Source of the DNA: Domibacillus enclensis
GTDB taxonomy: Bacteria > Bacillota > Bacilli > Bacillales > Domibacillaceae
Reading direction: 5' to 3'
DNA length: 64,000 bases
Assembly: GCF_900156125.1 (NCBI RefSeq)
Contig: NZ_FTLX01000004.1
Coordinates: forward strand, 248,001-312,000
The position numbers and the translations under genes were made by a program. Below the pieces are notes generated by a model, which was not told where the DNA came from, ran no database searches, and was given only the letters and a program-made list of their open reading frames with translations. This document shows, in pieces, positions 19,628 to 27,844 of this stretch. The stretch's first letter is position 1; each line of letters begins with the position of its first letter.

Positions 19628-20199
19628 CTGAAGCGAATTTAAACCGGCAGTTTTGCGGCTGGACAGATGTTCCGGTTAGCGAAGAGGGGCTTAGAAAGCT
19701 ACAAGCGCAATCGGTTCCAGACTACGACTGGATTGTCACAAGCGATTTAACGAGATGCAGGCAAACAGCGGCTGTTTTATGGCCGCATCCTCAAACGTCC
19801 ATAAACAAGTTCCGTGAGTTTCATTTTGGGGAATGGGAACAGAAAACCCATGCGGAGCTGCAGCATGTGCCAGAATATCAGGAGTGGCTTCAGGATTATT
19901 CAACAAAAGTGCCCGGCGGTGATTCATACTCTTCTTTTGCAAAACGAATCGAAGTGGGATTTCTTGAAGTGTTGGACGCCATGCAAGAGAGAGGAATCCA
20001 GAGAGCCGCCATTGTTGCACATGGAGGGGTCATTCGCCATTTATTATCCGTATGGGCACCAGAGGAAAAGCCATTTGCCGAATGGTCATCGGAAAACGGG
20101 CATGGATATGAACTCTCTGGCCGTTTGTCATCAATGAGGAGGAGAGAAAGATGCATTTCGTTACAGGCGGTGCCTTCAACGGCAAAAAAAAATGGGTAA
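19585..20199 (+). CDS. cobC: Alpha-ribazole phosphatase CobC, histidine phosphatase family
   Basis: A protein of 204 residues of the phosphoglycerate-mutase-like family. The catalytic RHG motif lies in VGLFRHGLTEANLN, followed by VTSDLTRCRQTA, the acid in FHFGEWE, and the second His in IVAHGGVIRHLL. It would remove the phosphate from alpha-ribazole phosphate or from cobalamin 5'-phosphate. ATG 19585 is chosen because the catalytic domain begins there; the frame extends to 19447 inside cobS. The overlap with cobS is 43 bp. The last ~15 residues overlap the next gene by 49 bp and look like a run-on tail. Confidence 0.85.
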   Translation: MDDHVAVGLFRHGLTEANLNRQFCGWTDVPVSEEGLRKLQAQSVPDYDWIVTSDLTRCRQTAAVLWPHPQTSINKFREFHFGEWEQKTHAELQHVPEYQEWLQDYSTKVPGGDSYSSFAKRIEVGFLEVLDAMQERGIQRAAIVAHGGVIRHLLSVWAPEEKPFAEWSSENGHGYELSGRLSSMRRRERCISLQAVPSTAKKNG

Positions 20200-20576
20200 C
20201 GGCTTTTTATGAGCTTGAAAGGACGCCGCACCAGTGGCATTCCTTTTATGACGAAAAAGAAGTGCCGGCGTTAAAAGAAAAGATGGTCGTGCTTGAAGGA
20301 ATCGAACGGTACGTCCGCATCTTGCTCGAACAAACGGAATCACCAGCTGACGCAAGGGCTTTATTTCAAAAAAGCTTAACGGAATGGGGTCAGGCAGACG
20401 CACAGGTGGTGTTAATTGGCACGGACATGATGAAGGGAATTGTGCCGATGAATGCGTTTGACCGGCAGTTCCGTGATGCGGCGGGCTGGTGCTTCCAGGA
20501 TGCCGCAAAAGCAGCGGACCGGGTTGACACGATTTGGTATGGAATTGCGGAAACATTAAAGGAGGAGAAAAAATGA
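20151..20576 (+). CDS. Second, short CobU-like protein with degenerate P-loop
   Basis: A protein of 141 residues. The start VTGGAFNGKKKWV keeps the outline of the CobU P-loop but has Lys in place of the usual Ser/Thr. The C-terminal half carries GIVPMNAFDRQFRDAAG and a following ADRV, which are the C-terminal CobU motifs missing from the full CobU at 16867-17409. The central part with the guanylylated His is absent. Whether it is an enzyme, a partner of the first CobU or a decaying paralogue cannot be told from sequence. The ribosome site is AGGAGGAG, 5-6 nt before the ATG. It overlaps cobC upstream and pduO downstream. Confidence 0.75.
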   Translation: MHFVTGGAFNGKKKWVTAFYELERTPHQWHSFYDEKEVPALKEKMVVLEGIERYVRILLEQTESPADARALFQKSLTEWGQADAQVVLIGTDMMKGIVPMNAFDRQFRDAAGWCFQDAAKAADRVDTIWYGIAETLKEEKK

Positions 20577-21160
20577 GATTATACACAAGAACGGGTGACA
20601 AAGGCGATACGAGCATTATCGGTGGACGGGTTGGAAAAGATGACGTCCGGGTGGAGGCATATGGAACGGTTGATGAATTAAACTGCGTCGTTGGCATGGC
20701 CGTCACGGAGCTTGATCCGGCGAAATTCGAAGACATCCTATCCGATTTGGAAACGATTCAGCATGAATTGTTTGATTGCGGCGGCGATCTTGCGACGATT
20801 AACGGCAAGCGCGGGTTCAAGCTTCAGCAGGAATCGATCGATGAAATGGAAGCGAAGATTGATGCCTACATTCAGGAAGCGCCGGAGCTGGAGCGGTTTA
20901 TTTTGCCGGGTGGTTCCAAAGGATCGGCACATATTCATTTAGCCCGTACGGTAGCGCGCCGGGCAGAGCGGCTTGTTGTCGCGCTGATTCGGACAGGAGA
21001 AGACGTTCACCCAGTCACGTTAAAGTATTTAAACCGCTTATCTGACTACTTTTTTGCGATTGCGCGCGTAATTAATTTCCGTGAAGGTGTAAAGGATGTG
21101 GAATATGTGCGGAGCGCAAATGTATTCCGAGGCGGCAAGCGCAAGGAAGACCAGCAATGA
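20573..21160 (+). CDS. Cob(I)alamin adenosyltransferase, PduO type
   Basis: A cytosolic enzyme of 195 residues that transfers the adenosyl group of ATP to cob(I)alamin or cobinamide. Family motifs are TRTGDKGDTSI at the N-terminus, VDELNCVVG, HELFDCGGDLAT, ARTVARRAERLVV and YLNRLSDYFFAIAR. The start overlaps the previous stop (ATGA), with GGAGGAG 6 nt upstream; earlier in-frame starts fall inside the CobU-like gene. Adenosylation is needed before CbiZ, CobQ and CobU can act on salvaged corrinoids. Confidence 0.93.
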   Translation: MRLYTRTGDKGDTSIIGGRVGKDDVRVEAYGTVDELNCVVGMAVTELDPAKFEDILSDLETIQHELFDCGGDLATINGKRGFKLQQESIDEMEAKIDAYIQEAPELERFILPGGSKGSAHIHLARTVARRAERLVVALIRTGEDVHPVTLKYLNRLSDYFFAIARVINFREGVKDVEYVRSANVFRGGKRKEDQQ

Positions 21161-21645
21161 ATGCAAGAAAAATAAGCTGGCTCGCCCTGTTCGTCGCGTT
21201 ATCAGTTGTCGGCGGTATGATCAAAGTGCCAGCGCCCATCTCAAGTGTCGCGCTGGATTCGTTTCCGGCTCTCATTGCGGCTGTTTTACTCGGTCCCGCT
21301 GCAGGTGCTGCAACGGGTGCTTTTGGTCATCTTGTCTCTGCTTTTCTCGGCGGTTTTCCGATGGGTCCACTGCACGTGATCATAGCCATCGAAATGGCGG
21401 CCGTCATGTGGCTGTTTGGCCGGCTTTACCGGGACGGCTTCAAACGGAGTGCGCTCCTTTCCTTTATTCTTCTTAACGGTGTCGTAGCACCGGCACCGTT
21501 TATTTTGTTTCTTGGCGTACCGTTTTACATGAGTGCTGTACCGGGCATTGTCATCGCGGCCGCCTTGAATGGAATCGCGGCAGTTGTGCTTCTGCCGAAG
21601 ATGATCGCCATCTTTACAAAGCGTTACGGACAGTCGCATGCGTAA
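21157..21645 (+). CDS. cblT: CblT-like ECF transporter S component, probable alpha-ribazole uptake
   Basis: A membrane protein of 162 residues with about five helices and the layout of an ECF S component: ALFVALSVVGGMIKVP, LDSFPALIAAVLLGPAAGA and GAFGHLVSAFLGGFP. It would use a shared ECF energizing module encoded elsewhere. In Listeria innocua CblT imports alpha-ribazole and CblS phosphorylates it, replacing CobT. The position directly before a CblS-like gene in a B12-riboswitch operon makes the same role likely here. The sequence alone cannot exclude uptake of another cobamide precursor. It starts in an ATGA overlap with the adenosyltransferase. Confidence 0.75.
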   Translation: MNARKISWLALFVALSVVGGMIKVPAPISSVALDSFPALIAAVLLGPAAGAATGAFGHLVSAFLGGFPMGPLHVIIAIEMAAVMWLFGRLYRDGFKRSALLSFILLNGVVAPAPFILFLGVPFYMSAVPGIVIAAALNGIAAVVLLPKMIAIFTKRYGQSHA

Positions 21646-22312
21646 TGCGATCGTCACGAATGGCCTCGTTCTGGCCGTGGATAACAGCGGATCGGTTGGA
21701 GAAAAGAAACAGGATGACGTGGCGGCTTCTTATGAAACGGTCGGGTATTTTTCTGCACGGGTCGCCATAATGGAATGTATGGCTGCGGGGGGAGAGCCTT
21801 TTGCAGCCGTTGTTCACAATTTCTCCGGCGACGCGGCATGGCCGGCCCTTTACGCAGGAACAGAAAAAGCAGCTTTTGAAGCGGGATACGAGCTTGAGAT
21901 AACCGGGAGCAGTGAATCGAATTTTCACTTAAATCAGTCTGCTTCAGGCATCCTTATGATCGGCCGCCATGTTCGGAAGACAGACCAGATTGAGCAACGT
22001 GATATGCAGTACGGCGTGATCGGGAAGCCGCTGGTGGGAGGAGAGGTTCTTGCTCATTCACATGAGATTGCACCACTTTCTCTTTTTCGTCAGCTAATTG
22101 GTCATGAAGGCGTAGCGGCGGTTTGGCCGGTCGGGTCAAAAGGCATCGCCCATGAGCTGCAGCAGTTTACGGGTCGGAAAGGCAGCTGTGAGCTCGACAT
22201 GAACAAATCCGGCGGACCGTCCACCTGCTTCCTCATCGCCGCAACCCGGCAGGCAACGCAAAAAATAAAAAGCGTAACCCCTCTCATTCGCTGGATCAAG
22301 ATGGAGGAATGA
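21638..22312 (+). CDS. cblS: CblS-like alpha-ribazole kinase (PurM/AIR-synthase fold)
   Basis: A protein of 224 residues resembling the AIR-synthase/ThiL ATP-binding fold: VLAVDNSGSVGEKKQDDV, the acidic ATP/Mg region, then YFSARVAIMECMAAGGEPFAA. It would phosphorylate alpha-ribazole imported by the preceding CblT-like protein to alpha-ribazole 5'-phosphate for CobS. This assignment rests on the described Listeria pair and on the operon. The start ATG 21638 overlaps cblT by 8 bp and has only a weak ribosome site, as expected for coupled translation. It is the last gene before the operon terminator. Confidence 0.75.
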   Translation: MRNAIVTNGLVLAVDNSGSVGEKKQDDVAASYETVGYFSARVAIMECMAAGGEPFAAVVHNFSGDAAWPALYAGTEKAAFEAGYELEITGSSESNFHLNQSASGILMIGRHVRKTDQIEQRDMQYGVIGKPLVGGEVLAHSHEIAPLSLFRQLIGHEGVAAVWPVGSKGIAHELQQFTGRKGSCELDMNKSGGPSTCFLIAATRQATQKIKSVTPLIRWIKMEE

Positions 22313-22353
22313 AAAAAGCGGCAGCTGTCTCAATTTGTTGAGGCGGCTTTTTT
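22312..22353 (+). terminator. Terminator of the corrinoid operon
   Basis: AAAAAGC pairs with GCTTTTT around an inner CTCAA/TTGAG hairpin, ending in a T run immediately after the cblS stop. Confidence 0.75.
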
Positions 22354-22446
22354 CTGTTTGCAAAAAATGAAAGCATTCTCTTTTTCTCCGTTCGATAGTA
22401 ATATAAGAGTAAGAATAAAGCAGGATATGGAAAAGGTGATGGAACA

Positions 22447-24440
22447 ATGCACATACATTCAGGTATTCAATCCGTTATAGATGCGATCCATGATCACATC
22501 GCCATTGTCGATGAACATGGAACCATTACGGCAGTTAATAAGGCGTGGGAAACATTCGGGCACGAAAACGGCCAAACGGGCTCGACGATAGGAAGCAACT
22601 ACTTAGCCGTGCTTCACAATGACCAGGATCAAGACCTTCTCCGGTCGCTGGTTCGCGTGCTGGAAGGAGCATCTGAACAGGAAATGACGCTTTATCCGTG
22701 TCATTCACCTAAAGAGGACCGATGGTTTCGAATGCTGATCGAACCTGTTCAGTTCAATTTGAATGAAAAAGGCGCGATCATTATTCATCAAAATAAAACA
22801 ACAGAAATACGGGCGAAGGGCAAGCTCAGAGCTGTACTGGAAAGCATGACGGATGCTTTTTTTTCGATTGACGACCAGTGGCGCTTCGTTTATGTAAACG
22901 CCGAGGCCGAAACGCTGCTTGAGCAGCGGCGTGAACACCTGATCGGGCATAACTTATGGGACGTGTTCCCAGAAGCAGTACAGGAAATTTTTTATGAGCA
23001 GTATTATGCCGCGATGGAGAAACGGGTCATTTCCCGTTTTGAAGCGTATCATCAGCCGCTTGATACTTGGTTTGATGTCGTGGCGTACCCGAACGAAGAG
23101 GGTGGTTTGTCGGTTTACTTCCACAACATAAACGAGCGGAAAGAAGCAGAAAAAAAGCTTCAGCTGTATGCGTATCGGGATGATTTAACAGGGCTGCCCA
23201 ATCGCAGAGAGCTATTTCGGAAAATCGATGAACATATTGACGCTGGAAAAACGTTCGCCGTCCTTTTTATTGACTTAAACGGCTTCAAGCAAATTAATGA
23301 TATGCATGGGCACGACAAGGGAGATGACTTGCTCATTAGAGTAGGCGGCCGGTTAAAGCAAATGTTGGATAGCTCCTGCTGGGTTGGCAGGCTTGGTGGA
23401 GATGAGTTCCTGATCTTAACAGGTGACTCCAGCAAAAAGGAGATAAATACCCTGCTTGAGCAATTAACAGCAGCCTTCGCCAAACCTTTTCATCTGGACG
23501 ATCACACGTCTTTTTCGATCAGTGCAAGCATCGGGATCAGCTGGTATCCATTGAATGGAACAAATGCAACAGAGCTGGTGAGTATGGCTGACACAGCAAT
23601 GTATGAGGCGAAAAAACGCCGTGAAACGACTACGGTTTTTTACCATCCAGATATGCACCAGAAGATCGAGCGGAAATTGACGCTGGAAAAAGACCTCTCG
23701 GGTGATTTAAGAGAAGCGGGATTATCCTTTGTGCTGCAGCCGCAAATGAATATGGAAACCAATCAAATAACCGGGGCAGAAGTGCTGTCGAGGTGGAATC
23801 ATCCTGTATATGGTTTTATTGAACCGGGTGAATTTATCGCAGTAGCGGAAGAAAGCGGGCAAATGCTGAAGCTATCAAGCTTTATGTTTTGTGAGTTGTT
23901 TATTGAAATGAAAAAGTGGATCAGCTCATACCAATTTCAGCCCCATATTTCCTTTAACGTACGCCGAGCTTAGTAGCGAGTGAAAGCTTTTTTGACGATT
24001 TGTTTGATTTAATAGACCGCTTTAGTATTCCGCCGGAGGATATCGAGCTGGAAATCACAGAAGCGATGGAATTCACTGCTTCGCTCGCTGTGATCCAAAA
24101 CTTGTCAAGCTGCCGTGACAAAGGCATTCAGATTTCGATTGATGATTTCGGAACGGGGTATTCTACGTTTTCTTATTTAAAAGATTTTCCTGTGGATAAA
24201 ATGAAAATAGATAAATATTTTATCGATGAGATTGGTGTCAATGAACAAACGGAAGCAATCTTAAAATCAATGATTCAGCTGGCTAAAAATCTCGGATATA
24301 GTGTTGTGGCAGAAGGAGTCGAGACAAAGGAACAGGTGCAGTTTTTGATGGATAACGGCTGTTCGGTGATACAGGGCTTTTATATCGACCGTCCGCTGTC
24401 CATTTCCACATTTGAAGAAAAGTACGTAAGGGGGGAGTGA
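22447..24440 (+). pseudogene. PAS-PAS-GGDEF-EAL cyclic-di-GMP enzyme, interrupted by a frameshift
   Basis: The first frame (22447-23973) encodes two PAS domains (about 1-115 and 120-235), a GGDEF domain with intact GGDEF at 317-321, and the start of an EAL domain whose motif reads EVL (Glu445). It stops just after ISFNV. The rest of the EAL domain continues in another frame from about 23961 to 24440, with LEITEAMEF, IDDFGTGYSTFSYLKDFP, KIDKYFI and VVAEGVET. Adding one base near 23959-23962 restores one frame of ~664 codons. No slippery sequence is visible, so this is a mutation or a sequencing error. If real, the product keeps the cyclase but loses the phosphodiesterase. The start has AAGGTGAT 6 nt upstream, and fapA follows one base after the stop. 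Confidence 0.8.
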
Positions 24441-24441
24441 A

Positions 24442-26508
24442 ATGGAGCCATCCATTCAAATTAAAGGAGATACGGTAGAAGAAGCTGTGAACACAGCCCT
24501 TTCACTCCTGAGCGCTACGATCGAAGAAGTGAATATTACCGTGCTGTCTTCACCGTCGAAAAGCTTATTCGGTTTGCGGAAGCGGCCGGCTGAAGTCATC
24601 GTCATAAAGAAAAGCCAAATGAAAGAGTCAGCACCTGAAGATACACAAAAACAGGAAGTGGATTTTGAACAATTAATCGACTCGATGGACGTGTTTAATG
24701 AAACAGAAGATCAGCTGTCTCCCGCTTCGTATGTGGCAAAGGAAGAAATCGCTTTAACCGAAAAAGAAGGATCGTGGGCTCAGCTTAAAAATGGACGGAT
24801 CTTCGTTCATGCAGAAGGCCAGCGGTATCCAATTATTGAGCCCGGCGAAAACGTGCGGTTGCTGGTGAATGGCAAGGAAATTCATGAGCGCACTGCTGTG
24901 ACGGCAACAGATGATATCACCATCCATGTAACAGATGAGCATATTTCATCTGAAATGGACATTCAGCTGATTGAACAAAATATGCTCGCTGTCTTATCCT
25001 ACGAACCGGGCCGCCGCATTTTCCGGAAAGTAAAAGATATTGAGCCTGATTCGGTCATTAAGATTGAAGCGGAAGAAGAGGTTCTTCAATCGTTTGATCT
25101 TGAGGTGAAGGCAGTGATTGGGCGGCTGGAGGAGCTGCAGGTAACACACGGCATTTTAAAGCATGCGATTGTAGATGCCTGCCAAAATCCCGGTTCAACC
25201 GACTATATTATCGCAAAAGGGACATACCCGACAGAAGGATTAAATGGGGATGTTCACGTGTTGATCAATGAACCGGATGAAACGGTATGGAATGAAGCAG
25301 AAAAAGTAGATTACAGGGAAAAGAATGCGTTTGCCAATGTGGAAGAGGGAGAGCTGATTGCCGAAGTCATTCCGGCGGTTGCTGGAAAAGCGGGAAAGGA
25401 TTTATTCGGCAAGCCGGTGCTGCCAAAGCCGATTAAGGATGTGACCATTCGTCTCGGGAAAAATGTCATTCAAGCGAACAAACATTTAATTGCCATGAAA
25501 GGCGGCCGTCCGCAGCTGGAATGGCGGGGCATGTTTTTAAAAGCGGATGTAATGGAGGAGCTTGTACACTGGAAGGATGTAGACCTTGAATCAGGCCACA
25601 TTTATTTTCATGGCGATATTCGCATTCACGGAAACATTCAGGAATCAATGAAGGTCGAGTCCGGCGGCAAGGTTTATGTAAAAGGAATGATGTCAAAGGC
25701 GGTCATTGAAGCCGGGCAGTCGGTTACAATGGAAAACAATGTTTTTTCTTCTATGATCAGTGCGGGGAAGTCCAACATTATCATTGATGAGCTCGTTGCG
25801 AAGGCAAGTGAAATTTTATACTACCTGGATCATATGATGCTCGCGATCAAACAGCTGCTCATGGTTCGGCACGAGCAGGCGCATTCGATTGAAAAGGGAG
25901 AGCTTCATCAGCTGATCCGGCTGCTGCTAGAGCGCAAATACACCGATTTCCGCAATATTTTAAGCCGGTTTGTGTTAAAGGTACAAGAAAACAAGTCCAT
26001 TTTAGAAGCGGAATGGGAAGAAATCGCTCATCGGCTCCGCCACACATTTATTATTCTGTCGAAAGAGCAAATCGATGACATCGCAGCTATTGAAGACATT
26101 GTGGAGGAACTGAGAGCATTGTACGAGCTGTATCGCATTCCGGCAGCGCCAGGCTGTCAATTAACTGTGCCGTATGCGATTAACAGCTCGCTTTATTCCA
26201 GCGGCGACCTCGTTGTGAATGGACAGGGGATTTACCATTGCCGTGCCAGAGCAGGCAATGACGTGTTCATCAAAGGTGTATGCCGGGGCGGTGAAATCGT
26301 CGCAGGACGCAACGTGACGATTCATGAAGTCGGATCGGAGGCAGGGTCCAAAACGAACATTCAGGTGCCGGCAGACGGATTTATCAAAATGAATATGGTT
26401 TATGAAGAAACAACCATTCAAATCGGCCGCCGTGTTCACACATTTGCAGTAGCTGCCACTCATATTCATGCGCATTTAAACAAAGACGGCATGATCGTCC
26501 TCCGTTAA
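24442..26508 (+). CDS. FapA-family protein (Jag_N plus DUF342)
   Basis: A protein of 688 residues. Residues ~5-55 resemble the Jag N-terminal domain (SLFGLRKRPAEVIV). The bulk (about 180-680) is DUF342/FapA, with the Gly-rich turns GRPQLEWRG, GDIRIHGNIQESMKVESGGKVYVKG (in part) and GNDVFIKGVCRGGEIVAGRNVTIHE, suggesting a right-handed beta-helix like polymerizing bactofilin-type domains. A helical stretch at ~450-560 may form a coiled coil. There is no membrane segment. It starts one base after the stop of the cyclic-di-GMP gene behind GGGGGG, so the two are probably co-translated. FapA proteins have been linked to flagella and cell-shape functions; no flagellar genes are near. Confidence 0.8.
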   Translation: MEPSIQIKGDTVEEAVNTALSLLSATIEEVNITVLSSPSKSLFGLRKRPAEVIVIKKSQMKESAPEDTQKQEVDFEQLIDSMDVFNETEDQLSPASYVAKEEIALTEKEGSWAQLKNGRIFVHAEGQRYPIIEPGENVRLLVNGKEIHERTAVTATDDITIHVTDEHISSEMDIQLIEQNMLAVLSYEPGRRIFRKVKDIEPDSVIKIEAEEEVLQSFDLEVKAVIGRLEELQVTHGILKHAIVDACQNPGSTDYIIAKGTYPTEGLNGDVHVLINEPDETVWNEAEKVDYREKNAFANVEEGELIAEVIPAVAGKAGKDLFGKPVLPKPIKDVTIRLGKNVIQANKHLIAMKGGRPQLEWRGMFLKADVMEELVHWKDVDLESGHIYFHGDIRIHGNIQESMKVESGGKVYVKGMMSKAVIEAGQSVTMENNVFSSMISAGKSNIIIDELVAKASEILYYLDHMMLAIKQLLMVRHEQAHSIEKGELHQLIRLLLERKYTDFRNILSRFVLKVQENKSILEAEWEEIAHRLRHTFIILSKEQIDDIAAIEDIVEELRALYELYRIPAAPGCQLTVPYAINSSLYSSGDLVVNGQGIYHCRARAGNDVFIKGVCRGGEIVAGRNVTIHEVGSEAGSKTNIQVPADGFIKMNMVYEETTIQIGRRVHTFAVAATHIHAHLNKDGMIVLR

Positions 26509-26517
26509 AAAAATGAA

Positions 26518-26571
26518 TCTATTCCTCATTCTCGTTCGTATGCAGAGAAGAGAGCTAAGAGGAGGAATAGA
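26518..26571 (+). promoter_or_regulatory. Hairpin masking the ribosome binding site of the lipoprotein gene
   Basis: TCTATTCCTC (26518-26527) is the exact reverse complement of GAGGAATAGA (26562-26571), which holds the Shine-Dalgarno bases and ends at the start codon. The loop contains a second TTCTC/GAGAA pairing. Confidence 0.5.
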
Positions 26572-27023
26572 TGATGATGAAAAAAGCGGCCGCAGCATTT
26601 GGGTTGTCTGTTCTGCTTTTAAGTGGATGCAGTCTGGTTGATGAAGCGAATAATACGTTAACATATGCGACAGATATGACGGAATTTTTAAATGAAACAC
26701 AGCAGTTTGCCAGTGAGGTGCCGGCACTCCTTGAAAATGCCGCATCGAACCCGTCTCTTGCGGCGGATGTGGAAGCGCAGCTCGAAAACATGCAGCAGCA
26801 AATTAACGATGTACAGCAGATGGACGCGCCGGTCATTGCAGAAGGGGTGCACAGCAGACTGCTGGATTACAGCACTCAGCTAGAAGAAGGGATTCAGGAA
26901 GCCATGAGTAAAGTGGAAAGCGGCGTTTTGGACCCAGCCGCCATTTTTGAAAATACGGATCTTCTTCAAACGGTGCAGGAGCTTCAAGAGCTGCGGAACA
27001 GCATCGAGCAGCTTGGCCAGTAA
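26571..27023 (+). CDS. Lipoprotein, DUF6376-like
   Basis: A lipoprotein of 150 residues. Signal peptide MMMKKAAAAFGLSVLLLSGC, lipobox Cys at position 20. The mature part is helical and acidic (SLVDEANNTLTYATDM, repeated Gln/Glu-rich helices, ending LRNSIEQLGQ). It resembles, from memory, small Bacillus lipoproteins of the DUF6376 group whose function is unknown. Three consecutive ATG codons at 26571, 26574 and 26577 follow GGAGG. The leader can fold to hide that site. It is probably exported and anchored to the membrane outer face. Confidence 0.7.
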   Translation: MMMKKAAAAFGLSVLLLSGCSLVDEANNTLTYATDMTEFLNETQQFASEVPALLENAASNPSLAADVEAQLENMQQQINDVQQMDAPVIAEGVHSRLLDYSTQLEEGIQEAMSKVESGVLDPAAIFENTDLLQTVQELQELRNSIEQLGQ

Positions 27024-27031
27024 GAACGGCG

Positions 27032-27059
27032 AAAACCACGGAGATCCCGTGGTTTTTTT
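27032..27059. terminator. Bidirectional terminator between lipoprotein and hemolysin III genes
   Basis: AAAACCACGG, loop AGATC, CCGTGGTTTT followed by further T. The two flanking genes converge on it. Confidence 0.85.
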
Positions 27060-27060
27060 G

Positions 27061-27705
27061 TTATAGCACGTAAAGAAACACGCTTAGAAAGTGAGCCAGG
27101 CTGCCGAGCAAAATAAAAATGTGGAAAATTTCGTGGAAGCCCCATTGCTTTATTTGCATCCAGGCCGGCTTCAGCGCGTACAGAATGCCGCCCAGCGTGT
27201 ACAATACACCGCCTGCCACAAGCAAAACGAGTCCTCCTGTTTCCATGCTGGAGGCAAGAGGGGAGAAAACAAAAACAGCCATCCAGCCCATAAAAATGTA
27301 CAGAGCTGTTGACAGCCAGCGCGGGCAAGTAAACCAGATCATTTTAAACAAAATACCGATCAGCGCCGTGATAGCCACGACTAAAAACAAGGTCCAGCCG
27401 GTTTGGCCATTTAAGCTGATCAAGCAAAAAGGGGTGTAAGAGCCCGCAATTAAAACGAAAATCATCGAGTGATCCAGACGTCTGAAAAAAGCGATAACGG
27501 AGTCGCGGGCGACGACGGAATGATAAAGGGTAGAGGCAGAATACAACAGAATTAAACTGGCGCCAAAAATGCAAACGGCCACAATGGCAGCTGCCGAATC
27601 ATGATGAAGAGCTTTAATAATCATCGCCACAAGCGCTGCGGCTGACAAAAGAGCGCCGGCTAAATGAGTAAAAGCGTTGATTGGTTCTCGGATAATGTGC
27701 TGCAT
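27061..27705 (-). CDS. Hemolysin III family membrane protein (PAQR-like)
   Basis: A protein of 214 residues with seven predicted membrane helices. The PAQR/HlyIII signatures are visible: NAFTHLAGALLS, SASTLYHS, FFRRLDHSMIF with the conserved Asp-His, and WGFHEIFHIFILLGSLAHF with the C-terminal HxxxH. These residues form the zinc site of the family. Bacterial members such as B. subtilis YplQ have been called hemolysins, but their physiological role is unclear. It has its own sigma-A promoter with an adjoining palindrome (27724-27746). Confidence 0.85.
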   Translation of the reverse strand: MQHIIREPINAFTHLAGALLSAAALVAMIIKALHHDSAAAIVAVCIFGASLILLYSASTLYHSVVARDSVIAFFRRLDHSMIFVLIAGSYTPFCLISLNGQTGWTLFLVVAITALIGILFKMIWFTCPRWLSTALYIFMGWMAVFVFSPLASSMETGGLVLLVAGGVLYTLGGILYALKPAWMQIKQWGFHEIFHIFILLGSLAHFLSVFLYVL

Positions 27706-27723
27706 GAAATACCTCCATGTCGT

Positions 27724-27746
27724 TAAGTAGTTTTTATAACTACTTA
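27724..27746. promoter_or_regulatory. Palindromic operator at the hemolysin III promoter
   Basis: TAAGTAGTT, five bases, AACTACTTA: 9-bp perfect arms. It lies directly downstream of the predicted -10 on the minus strand, overlapping the expected start of transcription, a usual place for a repressor site. Confidence 0.55.
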
Positions 27747-27748
27747 TT

Positions 27749-27777
27749 ATGATAAGTCCATTATATTATATAGTCAA
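27749..27777 (-). promoter_or_regulatory. Sigma-A promoter of the hemolysin III gene
   Basis: On the minus strand TTGACT (27772-27777), 17 bp, TATCAT (27749-27754). Confidence 0.65.
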
Positions 27778-27779
27778 GT

Positions 27780-27808
27780 TTTACATATAAGCGCTGTTCA
27801 CCTATAAT
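27780..27808 (+). promoter_or_regulatory. Sigma-A promoter of the DUF1836 gene
   Basis: TTTACA (27780-27785), 17 bp, TATAAT (27803-27808), 36 bp before the GTG start. It stands back to back with the hemolysin III promoter. Confidence 0.7.
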
Positions 27809-27844
27809 AAAAAGAACATAACTATGTAAAAAGCAGGTGCTTAT

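Noticed and set aside
23955-23980. Programmed frameshift in the GGDEF-EAL gene
   Set aside because: No slippery heptamer or downstream pseudoknot is visible; a plain one-base loss explains it.
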